Assembly: GCF_042242105.1 (NCBI RefSeq)
Contig: NC_092028.1
Span: 9,037,338-9,101,337, forward strand
From: Pempheris klunzingeri
Lineage: Eukaryota > Chordata > Actinopteri > Acropomatiformes > Pempheridae
DNA length: 64,000 nucleotides
Direction: 5' to 3'
Shown: piece after piece, positions 10,579 to 22,671 of the stretch
Layout: each line of letters begins with the position of its first letter
Numbering within the stretch: position 1 is the first letter of the stretch
Program-made: the position numbers and the translations under genes
The notes under the pieces: generated by a model
What the model saw: the letters and a program-made list of their open reading frames with translations, nothing else
What the model was told of the DNA's origin: nothing
The model's database searches: none

Positions 10579-12288
10579 ATGGCAGACATTTTGACACTCG
10601 TGTTTAGGACATTCGTGTCCCAGACAGACGTGACGAAGGACCCCCGCGTCGCTCCTCCGTCACCGGCAGGCTGCAGCACGCTGGTGGTCGGAGAGCGCAT
10701 CATCAGCCGCTCCGTGCTGCTGCTGGCGGCCGTGACAGCTGCGGCCGAGATGGGGATTAGAGTGGTGTTCTTCACCCAGACACAAATTCAAAGCCTTCCG
10801 GTGTCTCTGCAGAAATGTCTTCCAAGCCTGAGCCCGGAGAGTTTGAAGGTAAAGGCTCCTCTCAAACTGTGTGCAAATATCTGTCACCTCTTAATAAATT
10901 AGCCATCACGAAGAGCTGGTTATGAGTTGTGTGTACTGGGTGTCGAGTCTCGGGCCAAAGCTTAGGATCTAGTGTTGACAATGGAGGCACAGGAGTCGTT
11001 GATTAATCGACTAGTCAATAGACAGAAAGTCTATTAGCAACTATTTTGATGAATGGCTTATCGTGTCAGTCATTTTAAAGCAAAAAAATCCAAACATTTA
11101 CTTGTATGTATAGATAGATAGATAGATAGATGTACTTTATTGATCCCAGACGGGGAAATTGTATCATTACAGCAGAATAAATAAAATAAACACACAGTAA
11201 TGAAAAGTAATAACACTTGAGGAAGGAATACATACATTGATGTGCAGTGTAGAATAATTAGCAGGACGGAGTGCAATTAGAAAGAGACAGAGACACCACG
11301 ATGAGAGGTCCCTGCTCGGCAAACAGTTGTTGCTTTGGTCAGGAGTGATTTGCTGCTGGCAGAGAGGTGCTCTGGGTCGTCCATGATGGTTAACAGTTTG
11401 TTCAGAGTCCTCCTGTCTGCTACCTCAGTAAATGAGTCCAGTTGGTAGCCAGTGACAGAGCCGACCTCCTTTATCAGTTTGTTGAGTCTGTTTACATCTC
11501 TGGCTCCATCCCCCCCCCCCAGCAGAATACAGTATGAGAGTTAGATAGTGAACTAGTGTGAGAATAAAATAGCGTGACAGTCTGATTGTAAAATATGTTA
11601 GGAAATGTTTTTCTGCTATTCTTTGACATTTCTTAGACTAAACAATGAATTGAATGCCTGACCAGCTACTGTGCATCGTTTCTGTCTGCCAATTTAGTTT
11701 CTTCTCTCTCACTCTTTATTTTTTTTAAAGAAAATCAAGTTCTGCTATCCCAGGACGGTGGAGGAGCTGCTGCAGCAGGTGGCCAGCCTTCACGAGTCCA
11801 CCAACACGTCTCCCACACCCCCCTCGCTGATCATCGTCGACAGGCTAGAGGGCTACCTGTGTGGTCCTGGAGGTGGAAGCCACAGTGGATTCCACCCAGG
11901 AGAGCAGTCCTGCGCTGCACACCTGTCTGCGCTGCTGTGCGACAGCGCTGCCTTCCTCACACAACTACTGACGCAGCGCTCCCCAAGCTCGGCCCCCTGC
12001 CGCATCATCGCCTCCATCCAGTCGGAAGTGGACAGTGGGGAAGCCTCTGCCGCAGATTCCATCCTTGACGTTCTTGATCGCTATTTCCAGGTGCGCTGTA
12101 CTCTGGACCGAGACAGGAGCTATGAAGCTGCAGCAGCTGGACTACAGGAGGTGTGGAACATTTACCTTTCAGGGACGGACATTACAGAGGCCTCTTGTAC
12201 CAAAGACTGCCAGAAACAGCCAGGAGCAGCCCAAGAGTGGCAGCTGTTAATGTGTCCTGATGGTTTAATGGAGTTTAAGTTGGCTTGA
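10579..12288 (+). CDS. swsap1: SWIM7-associated protein Swsap1, complete, two exons
   Basis: Exons 10579-10848 and 11731-12288 join at AAG/AAA in phase 0, giving 275 aa (human SWSAP1 is about 229). SWSAP1 is a RAD51-paralogue-like protein that works with SWS1 (ZSWIM7) in homologous recombination. Matching segments are VVFFTQTQIQSLP (human VLFLTRRPLQSMP), KIKFCYPRTVEELLQQ, and the Walker B-like SLIIVDRLEGYL. The Walker A position reads GERIISRS where the human protein has GTPGSGKT, so the P-loop looks degenerate. An in-frame Met at 10408 would add 57 residues; I chose 10579 because that extension is not conserved-looking and runs through the promoter. The intron holds two repeats. Confidence 0.9.
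10989..11102 (-). mobile_element. hAT-like MITE (GGCTGCAACTAA family), truncated copy 2
   Basis: GTTGATTAATCGACTAGTC and TAGCAACTATTTTGATGA match, in reverse orientation, the 3' half of the family copy at 27878-28206. It is cut off where the LINE tail begins. Confidence 0.6.
11108..11520 (-). mobile_element. 3' end of a non-LTR retrotransposon
   Basis: Read on the minus strand, a frame gives VNRLIKEVGSVTGYQLDSF, then ADRRTLNKLLTIMDD, then a stop, a short UTR, and GATCAATAAAGTACATCTATC with ATCT repeats. This is the C-terminus and 3' tail of a common fish LINE. The family (Rex1-like or jockey-type) cannot be fixed by eye. It lies in the swsap1 intron and ends in a run of C at 11511-11520. Confidence 0.7.
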
Positions 12289-12461
12289 AAATGTCTGTAT
12301 CAATTCAATTCATCTGTTTAATCAGAGCAGCGGTCACTTCACATTTCATTATTTAAGCAGAGAAGGACACATCTTTATGTTTTCAGCCCTTTCCATTCAC
12401 TTAACATAGCAGTTCTTGCCATTGCTTTGACTGTCATCACTCCTGTGGTACAACTTTATGT

Positions 12462-12467
12462 AATAAA
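12462..12467 (+). terminator. Polyadenylation signal of swsap1
   Basis: AATAAA lies 174 bases after the stop codon, the first such signal downstream, so the 3' UTR is about 200 bases. Confidence 0.7.
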
Positions 12468-12811
12468 ACCAATCACCCAAACCACTGATGCAGCATAATA
12501 CGATCTGCTGTTCACCCTCTCAGATATCAAGTAACAGGACCATAGTGGTTGTAGATGTACAACATTTAATTAGCTGAAATTTTAAATGACAAAGTTTTGT
12601 CAAACACATGCAGAACATTTTAAACAATGGAAAAAATGTACATAGAGATATTCAGGAATGGGTTTGTTGTAGTTTGGGACCGCGTAAAAAACTAAGCAAG
12701 GTCTGCTTGCAAGTCCCCCCAAAAGAGAGAAAAAGGTCAGGAAAATACACTGTACATTAAAATAAACATATATTCTGTATAACACAGTCATGTTTTCCTT
12801 CTTTTTTATCC

Positions 12812-12893
12812 CATTAATCATCTTGTGACCCCTCACTTTTACCTTGCAACCCTTTTAGGGGTCCCGCCGCTCAGATTGTGAACCACTGGAGCG
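12812..12893 (-). mobile_element. hAT-like terminal remnant
   Basis: On the minus strand it reads CCAGTGGTTCACAATCTGAG, then CGGGACCCCTAAAAGGGTT and GTGAGGGGTCACAAGATG, a typical hAT-type MITE end (CAGTGGTTC-C) with inner GGGTC words. Confidence 0.5.
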
Positions 12894-14109
12894 ATTAACC
12901 TGTGTGAGACATTTGCCTGATATCACAGTTAAGGTATTTTACAAATCGGAGAAAACATGGAAAACTTATTTTGGGAAAAATAAACGTAAGTATCATACAA
13001 TTATTTTGAATGAAAAAATCTGGAACGAAATATCGCTCTACTTCTAAGTAAACTACTATTGAGGAAATACATATTAAAATATGATTCATAAGAAGGAAAC
13101 ATCCATACATTGGAGTGTGACAAGTGTAAGACTTTCTATGTATCTATATATAATATATGTTGCATAATAGCAAACAAAAGCCAAAATAACATGATCCACA
13201 AATGTGAAACTGAGCATTAAAAGATAACATTTTGCTTTATCGTGCTTGATAAATCACTAATGGCTGCTGTGTAAAACATGCAGCAATTAGTGAGACAACC
13301 AGTTGGTTTTGAGTTTTACACTACACTACAGCATTCTCAACAATGTATAGAAATGTAGTTATATACTTTTAGAGTAGCTTCTATTTCAGTTACAAGATGT
13401 TTTTCCTAAATCACGAAAAGCAAATGAGCATTAAAAACATGGAAATGATTCAGTTTCATTTCAAAACTGTAATAAATTTAAATGTTTCAAGACAAACTGA
13501 ACATGCTCTGCTATATAGACGGCAGAAGTGACTAAAAACACAACTTAACAACAACTACAGTTACCTGAATAAGAACACTGACTTCGGACCTTCCTCCACA
13601 GCCTACAGTAGTAGTCATTTCATTTTGTTCCAGGATTCAGCGTTTGAAAAATGGCAACAACTTACTAATTTGATTCTTCTCTGAAACAACTGGTAAACTA
13701 CAAAATGCAATGTAATATTTACAAATACAGTGAGTTACTTTAGATTTGGAAATGCCACTTAGATAATGGCTGCTGGGTTCAAGTGAAAGCTGTGTGATTT
13801 TATTGTCAACAAATCAACAGCATGTTAGTCCATTTCTCAGCACTTTCCAACCATGTCAGTGCGACTCAGCCTCGTTGGTTCCTACTGATGAGCATAAATC
13901 TTTACAAATGGGTAAAAAATATGAGAGTAAATGGTAAATCTTTTGGGAACTATTTTCAGCAGTGGATGAATACTCATTTGGTGCTCTAGAGAGTATTCAA
14001 GTTACTACAATGGTGTATGAGAGCTTTACTCAAAATGATCCACAGTACCCATGTTCATAATAACAGAACATGTCACACTGTGCGATGGTTGATTCTGTGA
14101 TGTTTTTAA

Positions 14110-14510
14110 TAGTGCTTTTAACAATGCTAGTTGCACGGCTGAAGGGACTTCAGTCTGCCACAATGGTCCAAAGTGAAATATCTTAATTATTTGATGGATT
14201 GCCATGAAATTTTGTTCATTCATAATCACCAGGGGATGAAGTGTTTCATCTACTACCATCATCGGGTCAAATTTTTAACTTGTCCAATACTTGGTTTATG
14301 ACCAAATGCCTGCAAAACTAATGATATTCTCATCAGCCTCATCAGTCTAGAGCTAATTAGCAAATGTTAGCATGCTAACATTAAACTGTGATAGTAAAAA
14401 TTAAGATGGTGAACATGGTAAACACACCTGCTGAAGATCAGCATGTTGGCATTGTCACAGTGAACATGTTCACTTGCCGATATTAGCATTCAGCAAAACG
14501 CACTGCTGTA
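14110..14510 (+). repeat. Dispersed fish repeat, copy 1 (GGATTGCCATGAAATTTTG family)
   Basis: GAAATATCTTAATTATTTGA, TGGATTGCCATGAAATTTTG, AGCATGCTAACATT and GATCAGCATGTTGGCATTGT belong to one family. An opposite-strand copy at 54590-54800 shares the AAATATCTCAACAACTATTG, TGGATTGTCATTTTGTACTG and GGTCCCTAGAGGATGA portion. The class is not determined. It lies in the epor 3' flank. Confidence 0.55.
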
Positions 14511-14957
14511 CTTAATGCTATGTATGGATGGTAGAAATGGGAAATATTTCCATGTTACCAATCTGCAAGTGTCATCATCAAGACAGAGTTGGTCGTCTGA
14601 GGCAGTCTGGGACTTCAATTTGGTGAATTGTGAAAAAAAAAATCTGATCATCATACTTACAGATGCAGACCTTTGCATTGAATCTCAATATGTGGTGTAA
14701 ACCACAGCTGCCATGAAATGGGATTGTCCTGTACAGATCAGGGATGATTTGGATGAAGGTGAAATGATGTATGCACATCCAGTGGATTCTTTTCCATGAG
14801 TCCCTTAGCTTACACTTGGGTATCAGTCAGTTCCTTGGTACAACCTTTCGTAACAGTTGATGAGAGGCTATGTAGCTTTACGTAAATATCCAAATACCCT
14901 TCACCCAGCCTGCTTCAAGGCTCAGGCTATGTGCAGCCTGACCAGCTTAGCTCCTTC

Positions 14958-17900
14958 TCAGCCGTCGTCATGGACAAGGTGCTGCCTTGACAGGAAGGGC
15001 CTTCTATGAGCAGGGATCTCGTTCTCATACTCATTGGCGTAAATAACCACTTTTCCAATGTCGTCGACTCTGCTCATGGGGCTGTAATCCATAGAGACAC
15101 CTGAGTCTGCCACTGCCATGTAGGTGTACCCAGGGCCTTTAGGCATCCAGGTGTGGTTTGGGTACTCAAAGCTGGACTGTGATGAAAGGCGACCTGAACC
15201 GGAGCTCTGCTGTACGGATCCCAGGTCAGAGTGAGATTCACACAATACCGTCTTTCTGGAGGCAAATAGCACCTCAAGTGGTAAGGTCTCCTCGAGAATG
15301 TCATCCAGGTGTTCGTCCTCGCTGCGGTTGTTGGCACTGAGGGTGACGTAGGCATCTTGAGACTCCAGCAGAGAGGACTGGGAGCAGGGAACGGGGTTCT
15401 GATGGAGCGCCCGTAAGTGGTCCATCAGCCAGTGGTCGTGTGGTGTGGCTCTCCATCCCTCCGTCAGAGCGGAGTCACCCCTTTCAAACAGGTCCCTCTC
15501 ATCCAACGCTTTCTTTACATCCTTGTCATCCTTTCTTCCTGTACTCAAAGCTCTAGAGGCCTTGGGTGGAAGAGGAGGGGAAGGCAATGAGGGGCAAAGG
15601 GTGAACTCTGACAGGACTTCCAGAGGAGAAGGGCATTCTTCTGAGTTGAAGAAAGCTTGAGTTAAGCACAAGCCTCCGTTGGTCTGCCCTAACCACTCCT
15701 ATACAAAAACATAACAAAGGAGGATGAAAAATGTGTAAGGATTGGGTTCTCTCCTGACTTTTCCTGTAATGCCATGTGTTTGCCTTGCCAGGATAGATCC
15801 AGACATTCATGTCCCCCCAAAGAATGACTTGTAATATCTTCAGTCTTTTTTTTACTTTTATCCCTTAACTAGTGCCACCTTTACAATGTCACTGGCATTC
15901 TTAAGTTTATGACTAATTAGCAAAAGTCTTGTGCTTAAGTTCAGCCTCACAGAGCGCCTAACAAATCTGTACAGTTGTCTTGTTCTCACCTGAAAGTCCC
16001 CACCATAAACAGTAAAAAGGCCTTGGAACTTGCTGTCAGGAGTTGGAATGGTCGGCCAAATCTTCTTCACAAGAAACCTGAACAGAGCACAGATAATGAA
16101 AATGAAATTCCACATTTGTCTTTTATCAGTCAATCAATCTATCTTTATTTGTATAGCGCGAATTCATAACAGTGTTATCTCAAGACGCTTTCCATAAAGA
16201 GCAGCTCTGAACACAATGATTCAGGGATTTAAAAATGAATCAATAATTGGTGCTGTAAGATTCTGACAGAGGAAACTGTTGAAAATGTTTGGTGGCAGTT
16301 GACTGACCGGCGATGTGACAGGAGCATAGCCAGAGACAGCCCAATGAGGGTGAAGGAGATGATGAGAGTCAGGGACACGATCAGGAAGTCCAGTTCTGGA
16401 GGAGGCACAGAATGATCAAAAAACAGTCACTGCACAACACAACTAAGTAAAGTAATAAGTAAAAGAAATAAAATCAATGCGTATGCCTGTGCTCCTGGGA
16501 ATATATGACACGTTTTTTTAAATGCATGTGTGAATGAATGCTCACCTGCAGGCAGTGTTTCCATGAACACCGGCTCACTCCAGGCACTCCAATAGCCGTT
16601 GTAGCTAATCCCGTCGAGCTTTACTCGGACTTGCACCTTGTACTTTGTACCTGGCTGCAGGCCTCTCAAGATCATCTCTGAGCTGGCTCGTGCCACCTTT
16701 ACCTGCGAAACAGCCCTCAACTCATCAATACAAGTCCGTATGTGCACCTGCCGCTCTACAAAAGCACAGCTCGAGGCTTTATTCAACCTCTAACATATTA
16801 GCGAGGTCATTCAAATAACCGCCATACCTGCTCCACATGGCGGTCCGCTGTAGTGTAGCTGACCTCGTACATCATGCTGTCATCCATGTACTTGAGAGGG
16901 GGAGGCACCCAGCTGATATTCAGCTGGCCCTGCTGGCCCGTGGTGCTCACTGTCACGTTTGCCGGAGGGTCCAAAAGAACTGCCAGGCAAATAGACAGGA
17001 AGCAGCTTGTTAGGGAGGATTTAAAAGGAAGTTGAGGGAAAATTATTCCTCAATACAAATTCAGTCATGTCCCAAAACGCTCCAGTAACTTTGCATGCTG
17101 TGATGTCACATGCATGTTTGGCACTAGTGTATTGGCAGCATTATAGCTTTAATGCTATATACCGCATTGTTTAAACCTACAATTGGGACATAGTATCACC
17201 TTTTAAGTTGGTATGGCTAACATGTTGGCAGACAGTTTCCTATTTGAACATACAACACATGGATAACAACATTATAGTCATGTTTGTGTCCTCCTGATGA
17301 GTGTCAGTCCAATATTCACTCTCCTTTATGCTCTGTTTTTGGTTTCCACACTCTACTGAGGGAAATATCAGGCGTTTTAGCTGCTAAATGCTCCACGATG
17401 TTCACCAGCTAGATGTTGACTGTGTCTGACTACCATTTTGGTGCTCGTCGGGTACTGCACAGTTAGTCTTTAGAGGTTTTTCTCTGGAATAATTGCCTTA
17501 AACGTAACCTGAAAACAACACTGACGAGAGCTGTGAGACTGGCCCAAGAGAGTAAAGTCGCAGGCCGTAAAAAAACAAAATGGTAAATAAAAGACACTAA
17601 ATTACTGTAACATTAGAGCTGAGGCCGGGAAGCAGATTCAGGTGATATTTCTCTGTGGGTTTGTCACCACATTGATAATAAAAATACAAATTGCAGCAGC
17701 TTTAAAACAGTTATTGGGAATCTTAAATGCAATGAAAATGAATGTAATCCATCATTCGCACTCAAAACCTGCAGATGCACCGCTCCAACTGTACTGTTTA
17801 GTGGAAAGTGGAGGCAGTAAATACACTTACAGACGAGCTCAATGAGAAGGCTGCGATTGTGGATCAGCGCTCCCTCTCGATGTACTTGTATGTCCATTTG

Positions 17901-18756
17901 GACAAACATCTGGGTTCGGTTCAGATGGCAGATGAACAGCCGCTTCCCGCCTGCTGCAGGCAGGGCTCTCAGCGGGCACCTGCTGCTGTTTTCATTCCTG
18001 CTCGAGACAGAGAAAGACAGAAAGACTGTGAGCGAATAAGGCCACAAAGAATTCTGACATGACACTGTGCTGAATTATACTATTCTTTATGTATCTACAC
18101 TCATATATTGCTGTTTAAATATCTGGCTCCCAAAACAGTCTGTAAAACCCAGTTTTAACCCTCACATTAATTATTAAATCACCCTGGTTTATGAACCCTA
18201 AAATGAAACTATTTAAGGGTTTGTGGCTCATTGGTTGCAACAGAAAAAGAGAAACTGATATGTAGAAGAGCAGCAGCACTGAGGCACAGAGTACTGATGA
18301 TGACGTGTTGTTAAACACTGTCCTGTACTGGATGGGACTTACTGGTAGTTGTATGTGAAGGAGTACTGATCCACTGAGCCAGCCCTTTCCTCATCTTCCT
18401 CCCAGAAGCACGTGAAGGCTTTCCTGCCTTCAACAAAGCACTTGGGGTTTTCTGTCTCGTCTTTCAGCAGCATAGACACTGAGGAGGTGAAGTTGTGGGG
18501 GCAACAGACAAGTGTGAGAGCAGCCAAATGATTTTTTTGTTGTGGTCTTAGATATGAAATCCAACAATTACATACACTGAAAGAAATGATTTACGCAACA
18601 TCTCATGTATTTTACTTCAACAGTCTCTTTTTTAGCTTTTTGTTTAATCCTACCTTTCTTTTGGAAATCTCGTGCGCCCCCGACGATGGAAGCTGTTCGC
18701 ACAGCGCAGAGGACCACGTAAAGCGTCAACAATCGGCTCAGGTGATCGCATGTCAT
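14958..18756 (-). CDS. epor: Erythropoietin receptor, complete 8-exon coding region
   Basis: Coding exons on the minus strand: 18654-18756, 18343-18478, 17831-17997, 16828-16979, 16546-16702, 16308-16395, 15990-16077, 14958-15698. Phases agree throughout, giving 543 aa (human 508). Residues 1-23 look like a signal peptide. The ectodomain has the paired cysteines of class I cytokine receptors (48, 58, 87, 103) and WSAWS at 224-228. A membrane segment spans about 241-264, followed by the Box 1 region KKIWPTIPTP (272-281) that would bind Jak2. The long last exon encodes the signalling tail, with ADSGVSMDY matching the human VSDSGISTDY block. It would bind erythropoietin and drive red-cell production. 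The start was chosen because it directly precedes the signal peptide. Confidence 0.95.
16124..16212 (-). mobile_element. L2-type LINE 3' tail fragment
   Basis: Reverse complement reads GCTCTTTATGGAAAGCGTCT, TGAGATAACACTGTTATGAA and AAATAAAGATAGATTGATTG, matching the tail at 6738-6832. It lies in epor intron 6. Confidence 0.7.
17100..17560. repeat. Dispersed-repeat-like sequence in epor intron 3
   Basis: The segment includes GAGGGAAATATCAGGCGTTT, TAGCTGCTAAATGCTCCACG and ATGTTCACCAGCTAG. I recognise this as a common percomorph intergenic and intronic repeat from memory; no second copy is in this window. Class unknown. Confidence 0.4.
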
Positions 18757-19010
18757 CCTTCTGTCCGCTGTGAACAGAAACACTTTGGCCTTCTGTTGTC
18801 CGCCTGCATAACTGGAGAACGACCAGCCACTAACGTGTCTCCCGCAGCTCTCTTCTGGTGGAGGCTTGTTTTCTTGTTTAGATACCATGGATAGCGCAAC
18901 GTGGTTACGCGCCTGCTCGCGAGCGATAAGGTGTGTAGAGCCGAGCTGTTTACTTTCTCCCAAAGTCAGTGGAGGAAAGGTGGGGCAAGGGGGGAGGGTG
19001 GGGGGTTGGG
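18757..19010 (-). promoter_or_regulatory. epor proximal promoter with GATA and CACCC motifs
   Basis: Upstream of the epor start, GATAAG lies at 18925-18930 (about 170 bases from the ATG). A G-rich tract at 18971-19010 reads on the gene strand as CCCCCCACCCTCCCC and CCCCACC. GATA1 and Sp1/KLF factors are known to control the mammalian EPOR promoter. Matching motifs in the right place make this a likely promoter; binding is inferred. Confidence 0.6.
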
Positions 19011-19140
19011 TATTACGCAACTTTTTTTACTCTCTTGTTGGAGTCACAAAAATCACGCTCTCATTTATGTTTACGACTTGTTTCTGCTGCTGTGGAGAGA
19101 GAGGAAGTACTGGACGTGCCGTGCGTAAAAGCGCACGGTA

Positions 19141-19143
19141 GAC

Positions 19144-19186
<43 letters not shown>

Positions 19187-19198
19187 TAGACAGATAGA
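19141..19198. repeat. GATA/GACA microsatellite upstream of epor
   Basis: Mixed GATA and GACA units (AGACAGATAGATAGATAGAC, then repeated CAGA and more AGATAG). It contains several AGATAG words that fit the WGATAR GATA-factor consensus. Confidence 0.9.
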
Positions 19199-19389
19199 AA
19201 CTGACCCCTTTCAAAATGCGATTTGAGGAGGTGGAGCGCATCTGCTGGTCAGTTTAATCCCTGCATGGGCAAAAGTAACAGCCTCACACCTAAGAAGCAG
19301 GCATGGAGGCTTTCTTATCTACTCACTGCACCCGCATGTTTTCTACGTTTGACCAGCATTATCAGAGATGCAGACACCCCCTGTTTCTT

Positions 19390-19402
19390 CACCCACGATA
19401 AG
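19390..19402. promoter_or_regulatory. Composite CACCC-GATAAG element upstream of epor
   Basis: CACCC (19390-19394) and GATAAG (19397-19402) are separated by two bases, about 640 bases upstream of the epor start codon. This pairing is typical of erythroid regulatory elements, but such short motifs also arise by chance. Confidence 0.35.
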
Positions 19403-20957
19403 TGGCCTTGGGGGGCGTAGCCGCCCATCCCCGACAGTTTGAACGCAATTAAGCGCTTCTTTACATCACATGGAAGGTGAGAGGAAGCCTGGTCCCAGTG
19501 AACTGGGTACTGATGTAGAGGAAAACTGTATTGCGTTCGCAGCTACGGATGATGACACCGTAGAACTTGTGGTTAAAATCCATCTCTTTTGAGTCAAGGT
19601 AGTGAGAATCAAACTCTAGATGAGGAGAGTTTGAATGGAGGCCCTGCACAGGGAAGGTAGCCGCCTCTTAGGTGGCAGGAAGAGGAGCATGAGGAAACCT
19701 GTATTGTTGTGGAGGAGTGTGGTTTCTCTGGTGCTTCAGATAAAAAGTGAAAACAGCTCTGGCCTGTTGTTTTGGGGTTGGGAGGTAGGATGTATGGTCA
19801 TAAATCACACATTAGAGACTAACCAGTGGCTTTGTAAAAGGAACTGGCAATTACACTCTCCCTTTGAATACAATGAATATAATCTTTAATGCCATATACA
19901 CACATTTCAACATATCCAATTTATTCTTGTTTATAAGATGCTTTTTTTTTTCACAATGCTTCCATCCAACACATTCAGAACCTAAAATAAAGGCATCAAA
20001 TGATCCGATCTCCCGTTTTACAAAGCGACCAATCAGGAATGCTACACATGAATACAAACAGATCACAAACATTAGAAGGAAAGAGCACACCCCAGACTAA
20101 AAGCTCTGGATGCTACAGACTTGTTTGTACAAAAGCGCCAGAGTCAGTAGTTTTAATATGGCGGATACTGGACAAAGTGGTTAAAAACTCTATAATCAGT
20201 GGACAGTTCAGCACATTCAATATGTATTCAAGCAGCAGCCACTATTGTGAAACTATCACAGATATTATGCTCTCTGATGGCCTCCACGTTCCATTTAGAT
20301 ACACTAGAAACCCTCACAGTAATTTATGTACATGTGTTGTGATACAAATGTAGTGTTATGAGTCAGTGTCCCTGCTCACAGCCTCCCTATGGTAAACCCT
20401 GGCATGAAAGCTCAATGTGGTGCACATGAGATGATTGAATCAGCTATCTGATATCTGAAAAACTATATCACTATTCAGCAGCACACGCTGACAGGAGAGA
20501 TAAGTGGCGGCAGGCGTATACAATAGCGAGCAGCGAGCTGACCGCCAGTTGTGACCCAGACTAAGACGGGCTTTGGCATGGCAATGTGAGGCTGCTATCG
20601 TGGTGCAGAGGGCACGGTTGATTCTAACTGACAGTCAGTAGTCAGCACGTGGGTGCAGAAACTAGCAGAAAATACATGGTATGTCAGGACACAGTACGTT
20701 CAGGACACAGTTTTCACCACGGGAAGGTGGACCGCTCAATACTGAATTATCAAAAATCTAATAATAACGTGGAATGAAGTTAAAACCTCATTTTGTTCAC
20801 TTCAATGACAAGATGAGATATTACAGTAATGGGATATAAAGTGATATAGGTTATTTCAACTAATAGTCTGCACCAGCTCATTGTTTTCCTTATAGTAGTA
20901 ACAGCAGAGTGAGGCCTAGACTCCTTCTCAGAGATCAGTAGTGTTCCCTTTCTGAGT

Positions 20958-20960
20958 ACA

Positions 20961-20998
<38 letters not shown>
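20958..20998. repeat. (CA)n microsatellite with a CGCG interruption
   Basis: About 20 CA units broken by CGCGCG. Confidence 0.95.
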
Positions 20999-21588
20999 GT
21001 GATGCATTTCCACAAAACAGTCATTATGTCGAAAAACAAAACAAGATAATTCACTACTCTGTAAATACTTATTCAGCATAGTAGGTTTGCCATGCCAACT
21101 GTTTTACCATGCTGCAGCTGGGGGAGCAGCGTGTGTGTTGTGTGTGTCATGGTAACAGCATATGTGTGGGAGAGAAGACATTAAAGAAAGAGTGGCACCA
21201 TGGGGTAAGTGAGGACACGCCATGAGGCAGGTCACGTGACAAATGCAAGTGTCACCAGTGTTAAACGACTTCCTCACATTTACCGTTACACGCGAAAGCA
21301 TGTGGCTTCGAGGGCAGCATAAGACTGGTATTAAGGTTCAGGTCAAGATGAGGTTCATTAACACACTCTGTTGGTTTTCTTTGTCATCTTGGTGCGTTAC
21401 CTTCATAATGAGTGATGGATGATGAGATTAAGGTAGATGAGGCTTTATCAGCATCTGACAGGGACTCTAACGCCAGAAACAACAACATGAAGAAGACTGA
21501 ATTTCATTTGGCTGTGCTGCACTGATACATTCATAATTCAAGAAATTTAAGAGACAATATAAATTGTGATTGTACATTTGATGTGACG

Positions 21589-21884
21589 TTTTAAAGGAAT
21601 AGTCCATTTTGAGAAATGATTTGTCAGTGCAGGACATACGAAGCTACTGGCAGCAGCTGGTTAGCTTAGCCTAGCGCAAAGACTGGACAGAGCCACGCTA
21701 GCTGCTTCCCTCCGTTTAACAAGATTATGTCTCACTTGATAATCCAAAAAAATCCAAAAAACACGCTAAGCTAAACTAAGCGGCTGCTGGCGTACAGATG
21801 TCAGAGTGGTATCAATCTTTTCATCTAACGACAAGATAACGAATAAATACATTTCCCAACACATGAACCTATTCCTTTAAAACT
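21589..21884. mobile_element. TTAA-type MITE (AGGAATAGT family), copy 1
   Basis: Begins GTTTTAAAGGAATAG and ends with its perfect reverse complement CTATTCCTTTAAAAC, so the ends form an inverted repeat around TTTAAA. The interior has CTGGTTAGCTTAGCCTAGCG and AAAGACTGGAC. Related copies are at 32138 and 47893. The TTAA next to both ends suggests piggyBac-like mobilisation. Confidence 0.7.
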
Positions 21885-22671
21885 TGCAAAGCTAAATATG
21901 CCATTGTTTGAATCATATATCATTTAAAGAGTAGCTTCCCTCCTCTCTCTTTCAATCAGTCGTAAGCATGAATCATCCTAGATACGACTGGACAAGCGAA
22001 GCACTCTGAACTGTCATTGTGTCAGCTGCTGTGAACTTTTCTATCCACTAAAAATCACATTCTTAACATATTTGAGGCGAAAAAGCAAAAAGGCTACAGT
22101 TGCAGAAACGTGAATCATTTTGAATCTGCAGTATAACACGGTTTAAATATGTTTGTGAGTGTCTACTTGGTAATCTAAGGCAAACCTAAGAATATGGACT
22201 GAATGAATCTCAAATAAAACAACTCGTGCCAAAAGTACTGCCATCTATGCACACTATTTGGCATCACTTGCCACTATCTGCACAAATACTTGGCTCAGAA
22301 AATTAAAGCCACTGAACAAATGTTTCATATACAGTGCATTTAAAAGGCTAGCAGTGGTCCAGGCGGCTGATGTTTGAGGGGGGTGGACAGAACACTGGGC
22401 AGGTTTTAGTGGACTATCAGCTCACCACAGAGCTGATGGGTCCTGATCACACAGGCAGAGTGGGCCTCTTTTAAGTGAGAAGACAGAAGGAGGCCTGGAC
22501 AGGATGGGGGGCAGATAGCACTCGTGAAGATTATCTCAGCTAGCTGTCCTTTGGTTCATGCTGCGCTGTGTGGACAAGACAGAGCTGGACGTGGCTGCAG
22601 TGACGGGAGAGGGAGAGGCACTCTCAACGGTTGAGGCACAGAGAAGGAGTTGGTCTTCATGTATGAGTATC

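Larger units (their letters stand above)
12490..14957. other. Interval between swsap1 and epor coding ends; epor 3' UTR side
   Basis: The genes are tail to tail. A minus-strand AATAAA at 13799-13804 could end the epor transcript, giving a 3' UTR of about 1.15 kb. The rest holds a hAT-like remnant (12812-12893) and a fish repeat (14110-14510); otherwise it is AT-rich with no coding exon seen. Confidence 0.5.

Noticed and set aside
20958-20998. Regularly spaced short repeats as a possible CRISPR-like array
   Set aside because: These are dinucleotide microsatellites in a vertebrate genome, with no spacers.
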